A stretch of 64,000 nucleotides of DNA from Pseudobutyrivibrio sp. OR37 (GTDB lineage Bacteria > Bacillota > Clostridia > Lachnospirales > Lachnospiraceae), in the NCBI RefSeq assembly GCF_900113655.1, contig NZ_FOQF01000013.1, positions 1 through 64,000 of the forward strand, written 5' to 3'. Shown here one piece after another: positions 61,401-64,000 of this stretch; the stretch's first letter is position 1; each line of letters begins with the position of its first letter. Both the position numbers and the translations under genes were made by a program. The notes under the pieces are model-generated. The model did not search any database, had not been told where the DNA came from, and was given only the letters and a program-made list of their open reading frames with translations.

Positions 61401-64000
61401 CAGATTCCTTTAATGGTCTCCATGTGCCTTCAAATCCAGGCTTGCCAGTTGATGGCTTAGTATTAGTGTAGTAATAGTGATAATTGTTTGGTAATGAACG
61501 TGCTTTAATTGTAAAATCAATTATTCTTGCACCCTCACAGTTATTCTGACCTGTTACTACCAGCTTATAATCACCCATGGCTTTCAATTCTTTTGAACCA
61601 TCAGGGGAATCTAGTATTTCAACAGTATAGTCACCTGTTCCGTCTGCTTTGCCTACTAATGGAGTTTCTACGCCATTATGAACAACAGATAACTTTAGCA
61701 CACTATACTCATCCTGCTTAGCACCTGTAAACTCTGCTGCAAATTTATTTTCATCTACATCATTGTGGTCAGTCAGCTTATCTACTATTTTTACTTCACT
61801 ATTAGTTTCTACATTTAATCGTTCAATAGTAAATGGCACCGATATTGTAGATATTGCTGTTTCTCCCTGATATTCGCCAGTATAGTTACCTTTATTTACA
61901 GCTTCTATAGTAACTTTTGGCATCAGGTCTTTATTCCAGGTTCTAGGGTCATCATTACCCATAGCTACAGCAGTTGCTATAGAGCTATTATTAGTATAAT
62001 CAACTATAGTATAATCTGTACCTTCTCTAAGTTCCGTAGTACCATTTTTAATAGTTACAGTAGGCTCTACTTCAAGACCATTTCCTGTACCAATGTAGTA
62101 GGCATCTCCAAAGGATATTAGACAATCCTTCAGTGCCTTCTTTTTGATTACAAATGTAGTATCCTCATTGGTTCCAGAATAGTTGTTTATACCTGTTACA
62201 ATTACTGTTGCTGTACCAGCCTTTATATTGTTCCTGTAGGTTACACTATAATCTTTATTTTCAGTTAATGTTATAGCACCATTTTGAATCTTTACTGTTA
62301 CCTTTGGAGTTATTGCCTTTCCGGTATATTCGAAGCTGTCATTATCCAAAGTAATTGCTGCATCTGCTATGCTGATTCCTGAAATACGGAACTGTGCCTC
62401 ACCTGTTCCTGTACAGTAATCCTCTCCTACTGCACTAGCTGAAAACGTTACTGTATATTTTCCCATATCTGTCTTTGCTGTAGGATCAATTTCCACAAGT
62501 GGTGTAGCCCCCTTTGGATATATTGGAGTTTCACCATCTTGATCAGTAATAGTTGTGATGTCTGCAAAAATATATGGACTGCCTGTATATCCCACCTGCT
62601 GTACGCCGTCAACAACAGAGGCATTTGTAAATGTAACAATAGCTTTTGTTAAATCATATTTAATATAGAACTCAAGAGTTTTTCCTTCATCTCCTGTTCC
62701 ACTTCTCATGAAATATCTACTGTTCGCTGTAGCCTCTATATGGGCTTTCCACTTTCCAGCGGCTTTTGCCACATCTGTATACTTACCGTCAATACCTTCA
62801 TAATACAGAACATAATCCACATCATCTCCTTCTTCATGACGATGTATTGTCTGGTCTGCATCAATTGTGATAGGTGCAGGATTAGCACCTATATCACCTA
62901 GGCCTCTAATGGTTGGGGTTACAGGATTATTGGTATATATGTACTGTCCATTTCCTGCTATCTTCAAGTCTGCATAATTTGAAAGACTAATTAAGAAGCA
63001 TACAACCTTACCTGTGTCCGCTTTTACATTTGTGGCTTTACCTACACAGTTATACTTTCCTTCTACAGTTATGCTTCCATCAGGGCCTGGTTTGCCCTCT
63101 CTATCACGGGTTATAGTATAGTTGGTAAGCGTCTTTACTATATCAGTTACACCGTCTGCTGCCTTTTCAGTAATTGTAGGGGCAGCAAGAGTCTCTGTCC
63201 ATGTACCAGCAGTACCACCTATTTTTCTATATTTTATAATAGGCTTAACTTCTGGAGATGGATTTCCCTGACTATCTAATTCATATCTTTCGTTTTCGAT
63301 AGTTACCTTTGCCCAGTCATGACCTAAATTCAGCACAATATTAAACGGAATCTTGCAATATCCACTGTAAATACCCTTACCTTTTACAAAGATGTAGTTA
63401 TTCTGGTACGAAGGATTAGAATCTGACCATATAGCTGTGTCAAATGTTGTCTCTCCAAACTGATTTTTAAAGACTTCAGTTTGAGTTTCTTCATATGATT
63501 CTACCAGTTCATAATCTCTTCCATATACAAGTTCATCGCCGCCTTTTGCTGTAGCAAGTGTCAGCGTAGCTGCTTTGATTCTTGCAAAGGTTATTTTTTC
63601 TGCGGTATATTCCAAATCACTTAACGTTCCATAGAATTCTTTAATATTATTGCTGGCGATCTTATAGTTGATAGTTATTGTCTGTTCTACATACTTATCA
63701 CCCTTTGTCTTTATGGTAATAGTAAGATTCTCATCTAGCTTCACCTTACCCATCTGCTCGTCCATACTTGGATAGCTTACTATGTCATAATCTTCGCCTA
63801 GTATTAATTCCTTAGTTCCATTTGTTGCTGTCAATTTAAGTATAGGAAGCTGTGCCTGATTTTCTTTGTATGTATAAAGTGCTCCTAAATCAAGGGTTTG
63901 TGTTTCTTTAGAATTAATTGATTTTGCATCGGTGTCAGGGGTATTAGTATCTTTCTTACCACTAACAATAACATAACCCTTATTTACCGAAATAGTATAT
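58438..64000 (-). CDS. Giant repeat surface protein (5' end outside window)
   Basis: The frame is open from the right edge to the stop at 58438, giving at least 1,854 residues; the true start is outside. The visible part is built from beta-rich repeats of about 80-130 residues. Each tends to have Y.G..I.P.V, then L..g.DY.V.Y.NN, then GTA.V.ITG..NY.GT, as in Lachnospiraceae and other Firmicutes surface proteins. Good examples lie at about 59920-60100 and 62150-62340. The C-terminus has two fibronectin type III-like domains (58445-59030), the first with SLTVKW and STTYRITAKAYAE. There is no sorting signal or membrane helix at the end, so it is secreted or held by other means. Ligand unknown. 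Confidence 0.9.
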   Translation of the reverse strand, partial: YTISVNKGYVIVSGKKDTNTPDTDAKSINSKETQTLDLGALYTYKENQAQLPILKLTATNGTKELILGEDYDIVSYPSMDEQMGKVKLDENLTITIKTKGDKYVEQTITINYKIASNNIKEFYGTLSDLEYTAEKITFARIKAATLTLATAKGGDELVYGRDYELVESYEETQTEVFKNQFGETTFDTAIWSDSNPSYQNNYIFVKGKGIYSGYCKIPFNIVLNLGHDWAKVTIENERYELDSQGNPSPEVKPIIKYRKIGGTAGTWTETLAAPTITEKAADGVTDIVKTLTNYTITRDREGKPGPDGSITVEGKYNCVGKATNVKADTGKVVCFLISLSNYADLKIAGNGQYIYTNNPVTPTIRGLGDIGANPAPITIDADQTIHRHEEGDDVDYVLYYEGIDGKYTDVAKAAGKWKAHIEATANSRYFMRSGTGDEGKTLEFYIKYDLTKAIVTFTNASVVDGVQQVGYTGSPYIFADITTITDQDGETPIYPKGATPLVEIDPTAKTDMGKYTVTFSASAVGEDYCTGTGEAQFRISGISIADAAITLDNDSFEYTGKAITPKVTVKIQNGAITLTENKDYSVTYRNNIKAGTATVIVTGINNYSGTNEDTTFVIKKKALKDCLISFGDAYYIGTGNGLEVEPTVTIKNGTTELREGTDYTIVDYTNNSSIATAVAMGNDDPRTWNKDLMPKVTIEAVNKGNYTGEYQGETAISTISVPFTIERLNVETNSEVKIVDKLTDHNDVDENKFAAEFTGAKQDEYSVLKLSVVHNGVETPLVGKADGTGDYTVEILDSPDGSKELKAMGDYKLVVTGQNNCEGARIIDFTIKARSLPNNYHYYYTNTKPSTGKPGFEGTWRPLKESDFTTAADYKPGFITTGGLGSDTLEIRVYDCTTVKEDEDNIPVVTIIDRGLKDPIIPTKDYELLEERDFTLSVRNAQTAGTAEWVNRATDDNHALVAATSPAITITGQGDYTGEITLPYNIGKNINNQGLIVRYKVTDNSGVIHTYERLEQYSSYDSTGAAWSYDYNGRPQEPTPEVLSSDNKRLSSTKDYSVSITDALGNEATSSNGISTNAGYKYVVITGKGDYCGTMIQRYRIRRKKIEAEPVIENLQTIAAHGDYFTTEKDPVAKNKKADGSFEDKTVLSFKVSGLSRLNEETAKKYLKAHNLTDDQAVKYVDYYYGIYSGTPIQPTIAVYDNTLGSGNGISQISSGENGDLEITYNNDNTKTIFGDNGDIITCGEVVITFKNTGEGANDPTSSGNYYVGSASIKYTFRYIIVARDISQEDFVAEFAEGLDEPQDYTGRELTPAVRVTNGGEPLVQYDENTEEGDFKVQYFDNVIPGQARVVITGVNNYTGTKELYFDIMGNLSNEDQVVAYYEDSNKNLIAGTPRQIYTGSEITFGNPRIYLVLVATVDYPRDVVLEAGTDYKFSGSGETDNFISYGSVIYSGVESRYWKGDRTVRYDIDFNESEIYVNNNEGDYKYTGYPIIPKFTLNVSTANITAVEYFKDNIKIDPNKAEDKPAFTDKGTIEAVITYDVGRQTNNTARTTYNIVARPIDECIVEWDRDFHRYTGEAVEPGFAVSIKSKNLQDPDSSEQIYKFKLYDEETNTGDYEVDYGNNVYSTAEDDCAIVLNANADKLSGNLTGSRTCQFTIGLQSVANLRVIDKTGDSLTVKWVKELFSKGTQLKVEVKQSDGTYRAYMTTRIVGNTNEYKLEGLKGSTTYRITAKAYAEPEEGVTIYSAPKDVEDTTSVETSSITATRSASDPTKATITLPTGGNVLVYYIYRSTDTTSKGTLCAIVPRDTGAYTNTNLSSGVTYYYYVKGYAISDVTGKLEPVNQSEYVEAIVK

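Noticed and set aside
1-64000. tRNA, rRNA or prophage genes
   Set aside because: No cloverleaf, rRNA motif, integrase or structural phage gene was recognised by eye. A tRNA scan would be needed to exclude a tRNA fully.

Overview
The window looks like chromosomal DNA of a rumen- or gut-type member of the Lachnospiraceae, most plausibly the Butyrivibrio/Pseudobutyrivibrio group. This rests on the low-to-moderate GC content, strong AGGAGG-type ribosome binding sites, the glgC-glgD pair with spoVG and pth, a DnaD/DnaC loader pair, a sugar ABC importer without its own ATPase, chemoreceptors, a class B sortase, and large repeat-built surface proteins. It is an inference from gene content and protein flavour, not a taxonomic assignment. 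Most genes lie on the minus strand. No tRNA, rRNA, CRISPR array, transposase or prophage was recognised by eye.

Layout. 1-2570 is an accessory stretch: the tail of an unknown gene, a 13-bp repeat tract, a small two-gene pair with a DUF3791 protein, and a PD-(D/E)XK-like nuclease gene bracketed by about 46-bp direct repeats and GCGTATAA boxes. 2576-7481 is a three-gene minus operon: a CDP-glycerol-transferase-like protein with a C-terminal propeller-like half, a cytidylyltransferase fused to a Gfo/Idh/MocA oxidoreductase, and a second oxidoreductase. It looks like a route for making a CDP-activated polyol or similar group and transferring it to the cell surface. 7635-10070 holds a membrane protein, a hydrolase, larB behind a candidate operator, and a DUF1292 protein. 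10224-15074 is a sugar ABC importer (malE-malF-malG type) with its LacI-type regulator. Matching operator sequences lie at both promoters, and a palindromic repeat element separates malE from malF.

15209-22966 carries three sensory proteins (two full chemoreceptors and one dCache-HAMP protein lacking the signalling tip) around a zinc-ribbon protein/pncB/rsmJ cluster. 23062-24703 has a cysteine-rich small protein and murA. 24756-33015 holds a heterodimeric ABC exporter, a PrsA-like foldase and mfd. 33018-41117 reads as one long minus-strand unit: a BTAD-type regulator with a degenerate GGDEF-like tail, a small unknown protein, a transglutaminase-like lipoprotein, a PilC/GspF protein, four small pseudopilin-like membrane proteins including DUF4860, PilT, then a SulP transporter running into mfd. 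No assembly ATPase or prepilin peptidase is present here, so this is a reduced or split type IV pilus/type II secretion-like system.

41256-44564 is glgC-glgD-spoVG-pth, divergent from murC (44769). Between murC and dnaD/dnaC lie two arrays of DnaA-box-like 9-mers, one of them forming part of the murC terminator. prs follows, then a second palindromic element, an LTA-synthase-like enzyme, an 849-aa protein with what looks like an inactivated C39-like peptidase domain, a YhhN protein, a MucBP-type wall-anchored protein, a class B sortase, and a giant repeat protein running off the right end of the window.

The strongest candidates for undescribed biology are the fused cytidylyltransferase-dehydrogenase/propeller-transferase operon, the reduced pilus-like operon under a BTAD-GGDEF-like regulator, the DnaA-box arrays before dnaD-dnaC, and the repeat-bracketed nuclease gene.
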